Positions 15,901-23,830 of a stretch of DNA of 33,917 bases are shown here, one piece after another; the first letter of the stretch is position 1; each line of letters starts with the position of its first letter. The position numbers and the translations under genes are program-made. Under the pieces are notes generated by a model, which was not told the origin of the DNA, ran no database searches, and was given only the letters and a program-made list of their open reading frames with translations. Source of the stretch: CAYGTK01 sp964352775 (GTDB lineage: Bacteria; Bacteroidota; Bacteroidia; Chitinophagales; CAIOSU01). The stretch lies in the NCBI GenBank assembly GCA_964352775.1, contig CAYGTK010000010.1, positions 1 to 33,917 of the forward strand, read 5' to 3'.

Positions 15901-18642
15901 ACTGCTGGTATGGGGTACTTGAATTTCATCATCACCACCATTGAAGCGAAGTGTTGGTAGTCCGTTCAACAATCTGTCGTTTACCAGTTGCGGTCGCTGT
16001 GAGCTGTTATTTTGTACACCATCATTATTGTTAGTAGACTGATCGCCCCAAGAAGAAACAGCTCCATTCACAGTAACTGCTTCTTTATTCCCCATTAACC
16101 ATAGGTTAAGGTTGCCTATGTTGGTGGCATCAAAGGTTCTGAAACTTTCTGGAGCAGTAATAGAGCCAGATCCGCAGACGTTAATACTTTGTATTCGCCA
16201 AAACAATCGAGGGTCATTGAAATTGTTTGGTATACACACCACATTGCTATCAATATCGAATTGACTAAAAAAGATGTTGTTAAAACTACTATCTGTAGCG
16301 ATCTCTAAAATGTAAGACACTGCGGTTGGTGCGTCATTCCATACGAACTTAATACTATCGGTGCTTATGTAAATATTATTGATGGGGTTGATCAATGATG
16401 GGGGAGCAACTAATGGAGCTTGTGGAACTACGGTAAAAGGTCTAGTAAAGGTATCTACACATCCTAATTGGCTGGTGACCACTAGTTGCACATTATATAT
16501 GCCTGCATTATTGAATTGCGTAACTGGATCTGGAGAGGAAGAGGTAATGCTATTCTGGAAATCCCAATTGTAAGTAGTTATTGGGTCGCCTATAGCTGGA
16601 GTGCTATTTTCTTGAAACTGGTAGAAATTTCCTTCGCAAGAGAGTGAATCAGTAAAAAATGATACTGGGTTAGGTAGAACTGGAACAACCTTGTTCAAGG
16701 TAAATCCGCAGGTAGTATTAGTAGTAACCGTAAGTTCTACAAGGTTATTTCCGCCAGTGGGAAAAATATAAGTTGGGTTTTGAAGTGCGGAAGAATCGCC
16801 ATTAGGAAACCTCCATAACCAAGATACTATAGTGTCAGTTGTCGATACTTGAACCTGAGATAGGTCAGTAAACGATGTAGGAGCGCCTTGGCAAACTGTT
16901 GTAGCTGAAAAATCTACTAATGGGGCAGTACCAGAGAAGAATATGAAAATAGAATCGACAGCTGTACACCCGTTTGCATTGGTAACCGTAACAGAGTAAT
17001 CACCTTGTTGAGTAACTACTGTAAATGTATCTATTGAACCTGTAGACCACTGATAAATGCTGACATTCTCTGCACCTGATGCTAGTTGTAAAACATTTCC
17101 ATCACAGAAGGAGATCGTATCTGGTCCTACTGAAACAGTATTAGCAAATGTATCTACACTTACGGCTAAGGTATCGCTTGCGAAAGTGCAACCTAAGGAA
17201 TCGGTAACTAGTACGGAGTAATTATTGGGTGTGTCAATAAGCAAACTATCTGCAGTTGAGCCATCCGACCATTGATAAGTATAGCTACTTCCTAAGTCGG
17301 TGTTCCAAACTATATTATCTCCAGAACAAAATGAGGAAGTAGTTAAAGATGAGGGAATAGGTCTGTTTACCAAAACTGTATCTGTAGAAACTTTCCCGAA
17401 CACATCTGTAACGGTTACAGCGAATAAACCCGCAGATGTAACACTAATACTTTGTGTTGTTGCACCAGTACTCCATTGGTAGTTGGTGTATCGTTCAGAC
17501 GCATCAAGAATTACTGGTGAACAAAAGCTATAAGGTAGAGTCGTATCACTACCCAAGTTAACAGGCGGTGCATATTTATAGAAAAGGTATGCCTCCAACA
17601 ACTGACGAGTAGTAGTGTCCAATTCTTCAGTGAACAACATGAATTCGGCATAGCCTCCTTTAAAAAAACTTGTTAGCTGTCTATTAGCGCCCAATCTAAA
17701 CTCTGCGACACTATTATTTACACTTGCATTTGCTGGGTTACCGCTTGGGATATTTAGGAAAGGCATTAAATCTATTCCATTTCTGAATATACCACCATTG
17801 GCTCCACCTCGGGTTACCGAAAACACTTGGGTGCCTGGCACAAAAGGGGTCTCTATATTGAGCAAACTAAATGGACTGCCACTTTGTATATGTGAAAATA
17901 CCCATTTACTAGAAAACATTTGAAATTCGATTCCCGAGTTAGTTGCAGCTGACTCTCTTTTGGTGAATATGTTCATAAAACTAGCGGGCTCAATATCTAG
18001 TACCCCTATCATAGAGCTTGCTACACCTAGGTCTAACGTGCTGGTATGTGGGGTGAATAAATAGTCGGAGTTTGCTCCTCCAGCTGCATCATAACGAACT
18101 ACTGGTTGGTTGTTTAATAGTGGTATAGAGTCTTCCCATTGTGGTTGTCTTGCGGGGTCAAACTGGTTAAGGGTAGTGCTGTTTACTAGGTCAGTCCAAG
18201 TGCTTACTTCATTTGCCCCCCCTATAACTAAATTGCTATCAGCACTTAACCAAAGCGTTAAACTCGCGATGGTCGCTGGGTGAAAAGTTCTTAGAAAATG
18301 TACCTGTGACCAGGCTGTGGCACTTCCTGAAACAATAGCCTGTACCCGCCAATAATAACTCTCATTCATTGATAGGGTAGGGCTGGTAGATGTGGCAGTT
18401 AAGCCAGAGCTGCTTATTGGAGAAGGAAAAGAAGGGTCGTTGTCAATTTCAAAAGTATAAGTAGAAGCGTTTTGCACCTCATTCCAAATGAAGGTGATGT
18501 TTATGTTGTTGGTTACAATACTATCTTTTGGGAATACCAAAGTAGTTTGTGCTGATGCGTTGGTAGCGAAAAAGCTTACCAATGTTGCTGAAAGCACAAT
18601 GAACAGAAGTTTATAAGAGGCCGACCTATTGATAGTTATCAT
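12973..18642 (-). CDS. Giant duplicated LamG/Ig-like/PKD surface protein, T9SS type A sorting domain
   Basis: This is a 1889-residue secreted protein with a signal peptide (basic n-region, hydrophobic core, cleavage near ASAQT at about 32). Domain order: FN3-like (35-120), LamG/concanavalin-like (125-355, LWLSADSN...TWTD), three Ig-like segments (358-570, YQWSTG motifs) and two PKD domains (575-740). The whole set is then repeated: FN3-like (745-835), LamG (840-1065, LWLMGNKE...SWGD), Ig-like (1068-1280) and PKD (1283-1690, five copies, with FWEFGDGN, WQWDMGDN, WQFGDGN, FIWDFGDNS). A CARDB-like sandwich (about 1695-1800) and a type A T9SS sorting domain (about 1808-1889: IGNIYPSPAQEQ, VLFDVAGK, LAAGVYLAEV, KFVVKH) follow. 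LamG domains often bind carbohydrate and PKD domains act as spacers, so a surface adhesin or glycan-binding protein is likely. No catalytic domain is seen. Confidence 0.88.
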   Translation of the reverse strand: MITINRSASYKLLFIVLSATLVSFFATNASAQTTLVFPKDSIVTNNINITFIWNEVQNASTYTFEIDNDPSFPSPISSSGLTATSTSPTLSMNESYYWRVQAIVSGSATAWSQVHFLRTFHPATIASLTLWLSADSNLVIGGANEVSTWTDLVNSTTLNQFDPARQPQWEDSIPLLNNQPVVRYDAAGGANSDYLFTPHTSTLDLGVASSMIGVLDIEPASFMNIFTKRESAATNSGIEFQMFSSKWVFSHIQSGSPFSLLNIETPFVPGTQVFSVTRGGANGGIFRNGIDLMPFLNIPSGNPANASVNNSVAEFRLGANRQLTSFFKGGYAEFMLFTEELDTTTRQLLEAYLFYKYAPPVNLGSDTTLPYSFCSPVILDASERYTNYQWSTGATTQSISVTSAGLFAVTVTDVFGKVSTDTVLVNRPIPSSLTTSSFCSGDNIVWNTDLGSSYTYQWSDGSTADSLLIDTPNNYSVLVTDSLGCTFASDTLAVSVDTFANTVSVGPDTISFCDGNVLQLASGAENVSIYQWSTGSIDTFTVVTQQGDYSVTVTNANGCTAVDSIFIFFSGTAPLVDFSATTVCQGAPTSFTDLSQVQVSTTDTIVSWLWRFPNGDSSALQNPTYIFPTGGNNLVELTVTTNTTCGFTLNKVVPVLPNPVSFFTDSLSCEGNFYQFQENSTPAIGDPITTYNWDFQNSITSSSPDPVTQFNNAGIYNVQLVVTSQLGCVDTFTRPFTVVPQAPLVAPPSLINPINNIYISTDSIKFVWNDAPTAVSYILEIATDSSFNNIFFSQFDIDSNVVCIPNNFNDPRLFWRIQSINVCGSGSITAPESFRTFDATNIGNLNLWLMGNKEAVTVNGAVSSWGDQSTNNNDGVQNNSSQRPQLVNDRLLNGLPTLRFNGGDDEIQVPHTSSLFFDIQMTTIMVVRTDTNAGASTQTLLSKRNSNVIDPGIPQGLEYFFINSLFRTVHGDLRYEGNRFQGRNILSLTRNDEIVNLQIDKAPFNHPPFGSPATGQFMNNNDPIRIGNGRNVNAALVGDIAEVLMFSRELSDSEIKTIEEYLNDKYAPPVNLGPDITVEYGFCDPVILDAERRFLSYTWSTGDTSHSIAVRASGIYSVTTTDVLGRITADSIIITLPSFDVPEENGYCLGDSLLWNINLPKNGYTYQWTTGSIDSFIYIKQPGDYGVRITDIDGCFIGDTLTFFADSFATTASLGQDKTICGGDTIRLAAGGQVATDFLWQDGSLDDQLIVSNSGDYSLTVTNNNGCKATDTVNINIQGQLADIDFVFNTTCLNDTTVFTNLTTVSAPFSIQSYFWEFGDGNTSIAVNPDHLYANTGSYAIRLTVETDFNCFSSKVNTIDVQELPNVAFDYEIVCAQKPIQFTNRSMPAFGDQIISYSWELASGIIDTTEDPNYTYQLAGIYTVSLTITTQNGCVRKLTKNIEIFPALIANFSASDLCEDDQVRFMDETTSFSVINWQWDMGDNLGFPQQQNPNYLYTTAGLYNVQLTVTNAIGCVDDTTIEIEVFEPPIVNFTTPDICENISYQFSDSIVPNPSDPVAIWQWQFGDGNIRNGPTPENTYDTSGIYTVSLAITTESGCNGQVSKQVFVSSPPEAGFSFDPDFGASPLEVQFTNESIDATTFIWDFGDNSANSSAENPLQTYNADEDYVITLIASNDIGCSDTTTNQITVAEADLNIAITELQVIIEKETDQLWKITPVVTISNFGTRRVSTFDLIASLASSASTLQNWTGDLRSGQSTLVTYATSFYTSSEQFQTILCVEAIKPNGEADQDPSDNRDCHILDGDIQIGNIYPSPAQEQAFMDIILDRRGSLNVVLFDVAGKTHGTLYDGQTEEGLTRININTAQLAAGVYLAEVSFREEKYVLKFVVKH
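15435..18540 (-). repeat. Ancient internal duplication (about 710 residues) within the giant adhesin
   Basis: Equivalent landmarks are spaced by a constant 708-710 residues: the FN3-like start at about 37 and 747, PPVNLGSDTTLPYSFCSP at about 358 against PPVNLGPDITVEYGFCDP at about 1068, and the first PKD at about 575 and 1283. Domain order is identical in both halves. The DNA has diverged strongly (I estimate around 60% in the best-matching stretch), so this is an old duplication and not a recent tandem repeat. The span given covers copy 1 and the LamG part of copy 2; the copy 2 PKD part continues to about 14300. Confidence 0.75.
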
Positions 18643-18757
18643 GTTGCACTATTATTCTAAAGTTACTAAAGTAAAGGCTTTGCTGGGGCTAAAGAAGCTA
18701 ATTGCTAAGGTTGCTATGTTGGTAAATAGTCGTAGTTTTGCAAAAAATTGACACTCA
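18643..18757. promoter_or_regulatory. Divergent intergenic region between adhesin gene and polysaccharide cluster
   Basis: These 115 bases are the only divergent junction in the window and must hold promoters for both directions. The plus-strand promoter toward gmd is clear and listed separately. On the minus strand, toward the adhesin, the best candidate is TAACTTTA (seven of eight positions fit the form TAnnTTTG), without a good -33. I see no terminator or obvious operator palindrome here. Confidence 0.6.
18711..18740 (+). promoter_or_regulatory. Bacteroidota-type promoter for the gmd operon
   Basis: TTG (18711-18713) is followed by a 19-base spacer and TAGTTTTG (18733-18740), a full match to the -33 TTG / -7 TAnnTTTG pattern of this phylum. 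Transcription would start around 18746, giving a leader of only about 12 bases before the gmd GTG. It is the best promoter match I found in the window. Confidence 0.6.
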
Positions 18758-19873
18758 GTGGGAAAGACAGCCCTCATAACAGGAATTACAGGCCAAGACG
18801 GAGCTTACTTAGCAGAACTATTGTTGAGTAAGGGTTACACAGTGCACGGCTTAAAGCGCCGTAGCTCATTATTTAATACTGATAGAGTAGATCATCTATA
18901 TCTTGAAGAGCAAAGTGATGATACTAGTTTTAGAATGCACTATGGTGACCTAACCGATTCAACCAACTTAATAAGACTAATACAGGAGACGAAACCTGAC
19001 GAGATCTATAATCTTGCGGCAATGTCGCACGTTAAGGTGAGTTTTGAAACCCCAGAATACACGGCAAATGCTGATGGGATAGGAACACTCAGGATACTTG
19101 AGGCGGTTCGTATTTTGGGAATGATAGATACTTGTAAGATATATCAAGCATCTACATCAGAGTTGTATGGTAAAGTGCAAGAGATACCTCAGTCAGAAAC
19201 AACACCTTTTTATCCGCGATCTCCTTATGCTGTAGCAAAGTTATACGCATATTGGATAACTGTTAACTATCGCGAAGCCTATGGTATGTATGCTTGTAAT
19301 GGTATTTTGTTCAATCATGAGTCTCCTACACGTGGAGAAACATTTGTTACACGTAAAATAACACGAGCAGTAGCTCGGATAGCATTAGGATTGCAGGATA
19401 AAGTATATCTAGGAAACATGGATGCTAAGCGCGACTGGGGTCATGCGAAGGATTATGTTGAGGCTATGTACTTAATACTTCAGCAAGAAAAGCCAGAAGA
19501 TTTTGTAATAGCTACCGGAGAAACCACTATGGTACGGGATTTTCTATCAATGGCATTTGGTCATCTAGGTATTGAGGTGGAATTTCATGGCGAAGGCGAT
19601 AAAGAATATGGGGTTGTATCTAAGGTAACTAACCCAGAATGGGATCTAGAGATAGGAAAACGCGTTGTTGAAGTAGACCCAAGATATTACAGACCAACAG
19701 AAGTTGAGCTTCTGATAGGTGATCCTACGAAATCCAACGAAAAGTTAGGTTGGAAACCTAAGTATACATTGAAGATGCTGGTAGAGGAGATGATGGATTC
19801 GGATCTAGCGTTATTTAAGCGTGATAAGTACCTGAAAGAAGGTGGGCACAAGGTTTTTAATTACTTCGAATAG
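18758..19873 (+). CDS. gmd: GDP-mannose 4,6-dehydratase
   Basis: This is a 371-residue extended SDR enzyme that converts GDP-D-mannose to GDP-4-keto-6-deoxy-D-mannose, the first step to GDP-L-fucose. The NADP-binding GITGQDG motif is at residues 9-15 and the KRRSSLFNTDRVDHLY signature follows. The catalytic set matches the E. coli enzyme: Thr133 and Glu135 in TSELYG, Tyr157 and Lys161 in YAVAK. NHESPTRGETFVTRKI is typical of Gmd. The start is GTG: a stop lies in frame 9 bases upstream and the next Met is at residue 60. It is the first gene of the polysaccharide operon, and fcl follows after 8 bases. Confidence 0.97.
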   Translation: MGKTALITGITGQDGAYLAELLLSKGYTVHGLKRRSSLFNTDRVDHLYLEEQSDDTSFRMHYGDLTDSTNLIRLIQETKPDEIYNLAAMSHVKVSFETPEYTANADGIGTLRILEAVRILGMIDTCKIYQASTSELYGKVQEIPQSETTPFYPRSPYAVAKLYAYWITVNYREAYGMYACNGILFNHESPTRGETFVTRKITRAVARIALGLQDKVYLGNMDAKRDWGHAKDYVEAMYLILQQEKPEDFVIATGETTMVRDFLSMAFGHLGIEVEFHGEGDKEYGVVSKVTNPEWDLEIGKRVVEVDPRYYRPTEVELLIGDPTKSNEKLGWKPKYTLKMLVEEMMDSDLALFKRDKYLKEGGHKVFNYFE

Positions 19874-19881
19874 TTTATATC

Positions 19882-20802
19882 TTGAATAAGGCAGATAAAA
19901 TTTATGTGGCTGGCCATCGAGGTATGGTGGGTTCAGCAATAGTAAGGAAATTACAGGGCGAAGGTTTTGATAATATAATTACTCGTACTTCCTCGCAATT
20001 AGATCTTCGAGATCAATTACAGGTGCGTAACTTCTTTAATGAAGAAAAACCTGATCATGTATTCTTAGCTGCAGCTAAGGTTGGGGGTATAAATGCCAAC
20101 AACATTTATCGTGCAGACTTTATTTACGACAACTTGATGATAGAGTGTAATGTGATACACGAGTCATACAAAAGCGGCGTAAAGCGATTACTCTTTTTAG
20201 GTTCCTCTTGTATATACCCGAAGTTTGCACCGCAACCTTTAAAAGAAGAGTATTTACTTACTAATATTTTAGAGCCCACCAACGAGCCCTACGCAATTGC
20301 AAAAATTGCAGGTATCAAATTGGTAGAGAGCTATAACCGACAGTATAAAACTGATTATATATCAGCAATGCCAACAAATCTGTATGGTCCGAATGATAAC
20401 TATGATCTAAAGAATTCTCACGTACTGCCTGCATTGATCAGAAAGATGCATGAAGCAAAACAGGATAACAGTGATGCTGTAGAAGTTTGGGGTTCAGGTA
20501 GCCCTAAGCGTGAGTTTTTGCACGTAGATGATCTTGCTGAGGCATGCTACTTTTTAATGCATAACTACTCAGGTAGTGATATTGTGAATATAGGAGTAGG
20601 TGATGATATAAGTATTAAAGACTTAGCTTATTTGATAAAAGATGTGGTGGGCTTTGAAGGAAAATTGAAGTTTAACACTAGCATGCCTGATGGCACTCCA
20701 CGTAAACTTATGGATGTTTCTAAACTGCATGGTATGGGATGGAAAGCGTCGATAGATCTGCCAGAAGGTGTTTCAGCTGTGTATAAAGATGTTTTTGCTT
20801 AG
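19882..20802 (+). CDS. fcl: GDP-L-fucose synthase
   Basis: This is a 306-residue SDR epimerase/reductase that turns the Gmd product into GDP-L-fucose. Signatures are the VAGHRGMVGSAIVRKL nucleotide-binding motif (about 9-24), Ser108 and Cys110 in GSSCIYP, Tyr137-xxx-Lys141 in YAIAK, and the PTNLYGPNDNYD segment. These line up with Ser107, Cys109, Tyr136 and Lys140 of E. coli WcaG. The start is TTG at 19882: no ATG or GTG lies between gmd and the Rossmann motif, and the next Met is inside that motif. It sits 8 bases after gmd and 5 before wzm. Confidence 0.96.
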   Translation: MNKADKIYVAGHRGMVGSAIVRKLQGEGFDNIITRTSSQLDLRDQLQVRNFFNEEKPDHVFLAAAKVGGINANNIYRADFIYDNLMIECNVIHESYKSGVKRLLFLGSSCIYPKFAPQPLKEEYLLTNILEPTNEPYAIAKIAGIKLVESYNRQYKTDYISAMPTNLYGPNDNYDLKNSHVLPALIRKMHEAKQDNSDAVEVWGSGSPKREFLHVDDLAEACYFLMHNYSGSDIVNIGVGDDISIKDLAYLIKDVVGFEGKLKFNTSMPDGTPRKLMDVSKLHGMGWKASIDLPEGVSAVYKDVFA

Positions 20803-20807
20803 GCTGT

Positions 20808-21653
20808 ATGAGTACACCTGTTAAAATAAAGAGCAAAAAGGGGTTTTCGATACTATCTATCTCCGACATCAAGGATATAATTAGTTATAAAGACCTACTA
20901 TACTCCCTAGTTAAGCGAGATGTTGGGGTTATATACAAGCAAACGGTACTTGGGTTTGGTTGGGCAATACTTCGGCCACTAGTACAGATGGTGATCTTTA
21001 CCGTTTTTTTTGGGGAAATGGCTGGTATATCCTCTGATATTGGAGGTGTGCCATATGCTATATTCTCTTATACAGCACTAGTGCCTTGGGCGTACTTTTC
21101 TACCTCTCTAGTAGGTTCCACCCAAAGTTTAGTATCCAATGCAGATTTTTTGACCAAGGTCTATTTCCCTAGGTTGATAATTCCGCTTACCCCCATTTTT
21201 GCGAAAATGGTAGATTTCCTTATCGCCTTTTCGGTATTAGTTATGATGATGTTCTACTATGGTATTACACCTAGCTATGAAGTCATCTACCTGCCAATAA
21301 TGCTTGCCTTGATGGTTTTTACTGCATTTGGAATGAGTTTGTGGTTTTCTGCGCTAGCTGTGCAGTATCGTGATATTAACCAAATGATACAGTTTTTGGG
21401 GCAACTCTTAATGTACTTAGCTCCAGTTATTTGGCCAATTACATATCTTGATGGCTGGTCAGAAACAGCAAGGACACTCTATTATTTGTACCCTATGGCT
21501 GGTGTTATTGAAGGGTTTAGGGCGGTTTTATTAAACACAACAGAAGTTCCATGGAAGATGATAGGGATGGGTTATATCTCTGCTACATTTTTAGTGGTTA
21601 CTGGTCTTCAGTTCTTTAGATCTAAAGAAAGCACATTCGCTGATGTTGCATAA
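20808..21653 (+). CDS. wzm: Wzm-type polysaccharide ABC transporter permease
   Basis: This is a 281-residue ABC-2 type membrane protein with six hydrophobic helices. The N-terminal amphipathic region reads YKDLLYSLVKRDVGVIYKQ, followed by TVLGFGWAILRPLVQMVIFT, the family pattern for O-antigen and teichoic-acid exporters. Later signatures are ALVPWAYFSTSL and the VQYRDINQMIQFLGQLLMYLAPVIWP region. The gene pairs with the ATPase that starts 9 bases downstream. The complex would move a completed undecaprenyl-linked glycan across the inner membrane. The substrate is not identifiable from the permease. Confidence 0.93.
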   Translation: MSTPVKIKSKKGFSILSISDIKDIISYKDLLYSLVKRDVGVIYKQTVLGFGWAILRPLVQMVIFTVFFGEMAGISSDIGGVPYAIFSYTALVPWAYFSTSLVGSTQSLVSNADFLTKVYFPRLIIPLTPIFAKMVDFLIAFSVLVMMMFYYGITPSYEVIYLPIMLALMVFTAFGMSLWFSALAVQYRDINQMIQFLGQLLMYLAPVIWPITYLDGWSETARTLYYLYPMAGVIEGFRAVLLNTTEVPWKMIGMGYISATFLVVTGLQFFRSKESTFADVA

Positions 21654-21662
21654 CTTATAGGA

Positions 21663-22958
21663 ATGGCAGAAACAGTAATAAAGGTTGATGGCTTAGGTAA
21701 GAAGTATCGCATAGGGCTAAAAGAGAAAATGAGTAACTCTTTAGCCGAAACTATTACAAGAACACTTACTGCACCGTTCAGAAGCTTCAAACGCCTTCGT
21801 TCCTTATCTTCTTTTGATGGGAAGGAAGGCGATGATGTTTTTTGGGCTCTTCAGAATATATCTTTCGATGTTAAGAAGGGGCAAGTATTGGGTGTTATTG
21901 GAAAGAATGGTGCTGGGAAAAGTACTTTGTTAAAATTACTTTCTAGGATAACTGCTCCATCGTCGGGTAGTATTGAAATTACAGGGCGAGTTGCAAGTCT
22001 TTTAGAAGTTGGTACGGGTTTTCACCCCGAATTAAGTGGGCGTGAGAATGTTTATCTAAATGGCACTATTTTGGGAATGACCCGTGCTGAGGTGGGGGAG
22101 AAGTTTGATGAAATATTAGAGTTCTCTGGAGTTGAAAAATTCATTGATACCCCAGTAAAACGATATTCAAGTGGTATGAGAGTGCGCCTGGCTTTTGCAG
22201 TAGCTGCTCACTTAGAACCAGAGATACTTATTGTTGATGAAGTGCTAGCAGTAGGAGACTATGAGTTTCAGAAAAAGTGCCTAGGTAAAATGCAAGATGT
22301 TTCGGGGGAAGGCCGAACGGTTTTATTTGTTAGTCACAATATGGTAGCAGTCGAGAACTTGTGTGATAGCGCTATAGTGTTAGAAAAAGGAAAAATGGTT
22401 TATGAAGGTCCTACTCATCAGGCTATACAGAAGTATATGCAGGTAGAGAATGTAGGTCAAGGCATATCTCTAAAAGAACATGATAACAGAGAAGGGAATG
22501 GTGATCTTCGTTACTCGCGAGTTTATTTGTCTGATGATGAGGGTAGAGTTATTAATACAGCTATTTCAGGTAGAGCTTTAAATATCAATTTGGAGATAGA
22601 CTCCAGTGAAAAAGCAGTTGTCGGTACTGAGGTATATTGTGCAATGGGTATTTTCGACAGTTCTGGAAATAGATTATGCAGCTTAAGTTCTATAGCTATT
22701 GACGAGACATTACAAGTTAGCAGCCAGCAGAATATACTTACATGGACCTTAGACAGACTATCATTAGCAAATGGTGAATATCGCTGTACCATATTTATGA
22801 GTTATGACGAAAAAGGTATGGACCCAATAGACTGGGTAAAAGATGCTTTTACCTTTAATGTGGAACGGGGCGATTATTTTGGTACAGGAAAACAACTAGT
22901 GAGTCAAAACGACACCTTTTTTGTAGACCATAAGGTCAAACTTCAGAAAGCATTATGA
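21663..22958 (+). CDS. wzt: Wzt-type polysaccharide ABC transporter ATPase with C-terminal Wzt domain
   Basis: This 431-residue protein has a complete ABC domain in its first 255 residues: Walker A GKNGAGKST (80-88), signature YSSGMRVRLAF (168-178), Walker B ILIVDEVLAVGD with Glu193, and switch His225. GTGFHPELSGRENVYLNG is typical of polysaccharide exporters. An additional beta-rich domain of about 165 residues (about 265-431) matches the Wzt C-terminal type. In E. coli O9a that domain binds the capped non-reducing end of the finished chain and gates export. Its presence therefore suggests a terminal modification on this glycan. The stop overlaps the sulfotransferase start (ATGA at 22955-22958). 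Confidence 0.93.
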   Translation: MAETVIKVDGLGKKYRIGLKEKMSNSLAETITRTLTAPFRSFKRLRSLSSFDGKEGDDVFWALQNISFDVKKGQVLGVIGKNGAGKSTLLKLLSRITAPSSGSIEITGRVASLLEVGTGFHPELSGRENVYLNGTILGMTRAEVGEKFDEILEFSGVEKFIDTPVKRYSSGMRVRLAFAVAAHLEPEILIVDEVLAVGDYEFQKKCLGKMQDVSGEGRTVLFVSHNMVAVENLCDSAIVLEKGKMVYEGPTHQAIQKYMQVENVGQGISLKEHDNREGNGDLRYSRVYLSDDEGRVINTAISGRALNINLEIDSSEKAVVGTEVYCAMGIFDSSGNRLCSLSSIAIDETLQVSSQQNILTWTLDRLSLANGEYRCTIFMSYDEKGMDPIDWVKDAFTFNVERGDYFGTGKQLVSQNDTFFVDHKVKLQKAL

Positions 22959-23791
22959 AACTCATTTTTGTAGGTGGCTGTGGTAGGTCGGGTACCACTC
23001 TTCTTCAAAAATTGCTGTTATCTCACTCAGCGATATCGGGTGGGTCGGAATTTTATTTTGGAGAAGAGATATTTAGGTTGTACCAAAAGATGACCAATGA
23101 TTTCTTTTTGGAACATAATGAAGTATACTACAGTAAAGAAAAGGCGATAGAGGTGTTTAGAAACTTCTATACTTCCTTTTTAGCGGGCAGATACGATGAA
23201 CGTACAACCTATCTTTCAGAAAAAACGCCTACAAACATCAAAGTAGCAAAGCAACTACTTGAAGTGTTCCCCGAAAGTGTCTATATCAATATGATAAGAG
23301 ATGGTAGGGATGTTTTAGCCTCCTACCTTGAAGTGAGCAAAAGGTACCGTTCTGAAAATAGAAAAACGGATATTACCTTGAAAAACATAACAGGGGTTTG
23401 GATGGATAGTGTAAAGTTATGGGATGATATATCAATACTGCCTAACGCATATAGTATAAGGTATGAAGACCTTATTACTGAGCCTGAAACCACACTTACC
23501 AAGTTAATGAATGCACTAAACTTAGACCTTGAAATGCAGCAGCTTTCACCAGAGAGTGTTTCTGCAGAATCGGTAAATATGCAAGCTAATCAAGGTACTG
23601 CTTTCTATAGCAAAGGGATGATGATGCAACCCTTTGACCCTAGCAAAATAGGAAGTTGGAAACGACGTTTGTCAGCCTATGATAAGCTGTATTCTAACTT
23701 AGTAATGTCTAATCAACTTAGTAGGCTTGGCTATGATATTGATGCCAAATACTTCAAGGTAAATCGTTTATTGAAGAACTTTATATCTTAA
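22955..23791 (+). CDS. PAPS-dependent sulfotransferase
   Basis: This is a 278-residue protein of the bacterial sulfotransferase family. The 5'-phosphosulfate-binding loop GGCGRSGTTLLQKLL is at the N-terminus (about 7-21), LSEKTPTN follows, and the 3'-phosphate motif MIRDGRDVLASYLE lies around residues 112-126. GSWKRRLS near the C-terminus is also typical. It has no signal peptide or membrane helix, so it acts in the cytoplasm. Position suggests it sulfates the polysaccharide or its lipid-linked intermediate before export. It starts inside the wzt stop codon, so the two products are probably made in step. The exact acceptor is unknown. Confidence 0.88.
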   Translation: MKLIFVGGCGRSGTTLLQKLLLSHSAISGGSEFYFGEEIFRLYQKMTNDFFLEHNEVYYSKEKAIEVFRNFYTSFLAGRYDERTTYLSEKTPTNIKVAKQLLEVFPESVYINMIRDGRDVLASYLEVSKRYRSENRKTDITLKNITGVWMDSVKLWDDISILPNAYSIRYEDLITEPETTLTKLMNALNLDLEMQQLSPESVSAESVNMQANQGTAFYSKGMMMQPFDPSKIGSWKRRLSAYDKLYSNLVMSNQLSRLGYDIDAKYFKVNRLLKNFIS

Positions 23792-23830
23792 TTGCTTTAA
23801 AACACCTCTCTTAAGAGTACAACTGGCTAT

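Noticed and set aside
18643..18700. Minus-strand promoter for the giant adhesin (TAACTTTA)
   Set aside because: The last base of the -7 consensus is missing and there is no -33 element at the right distance, so it is not listed as its own feature.
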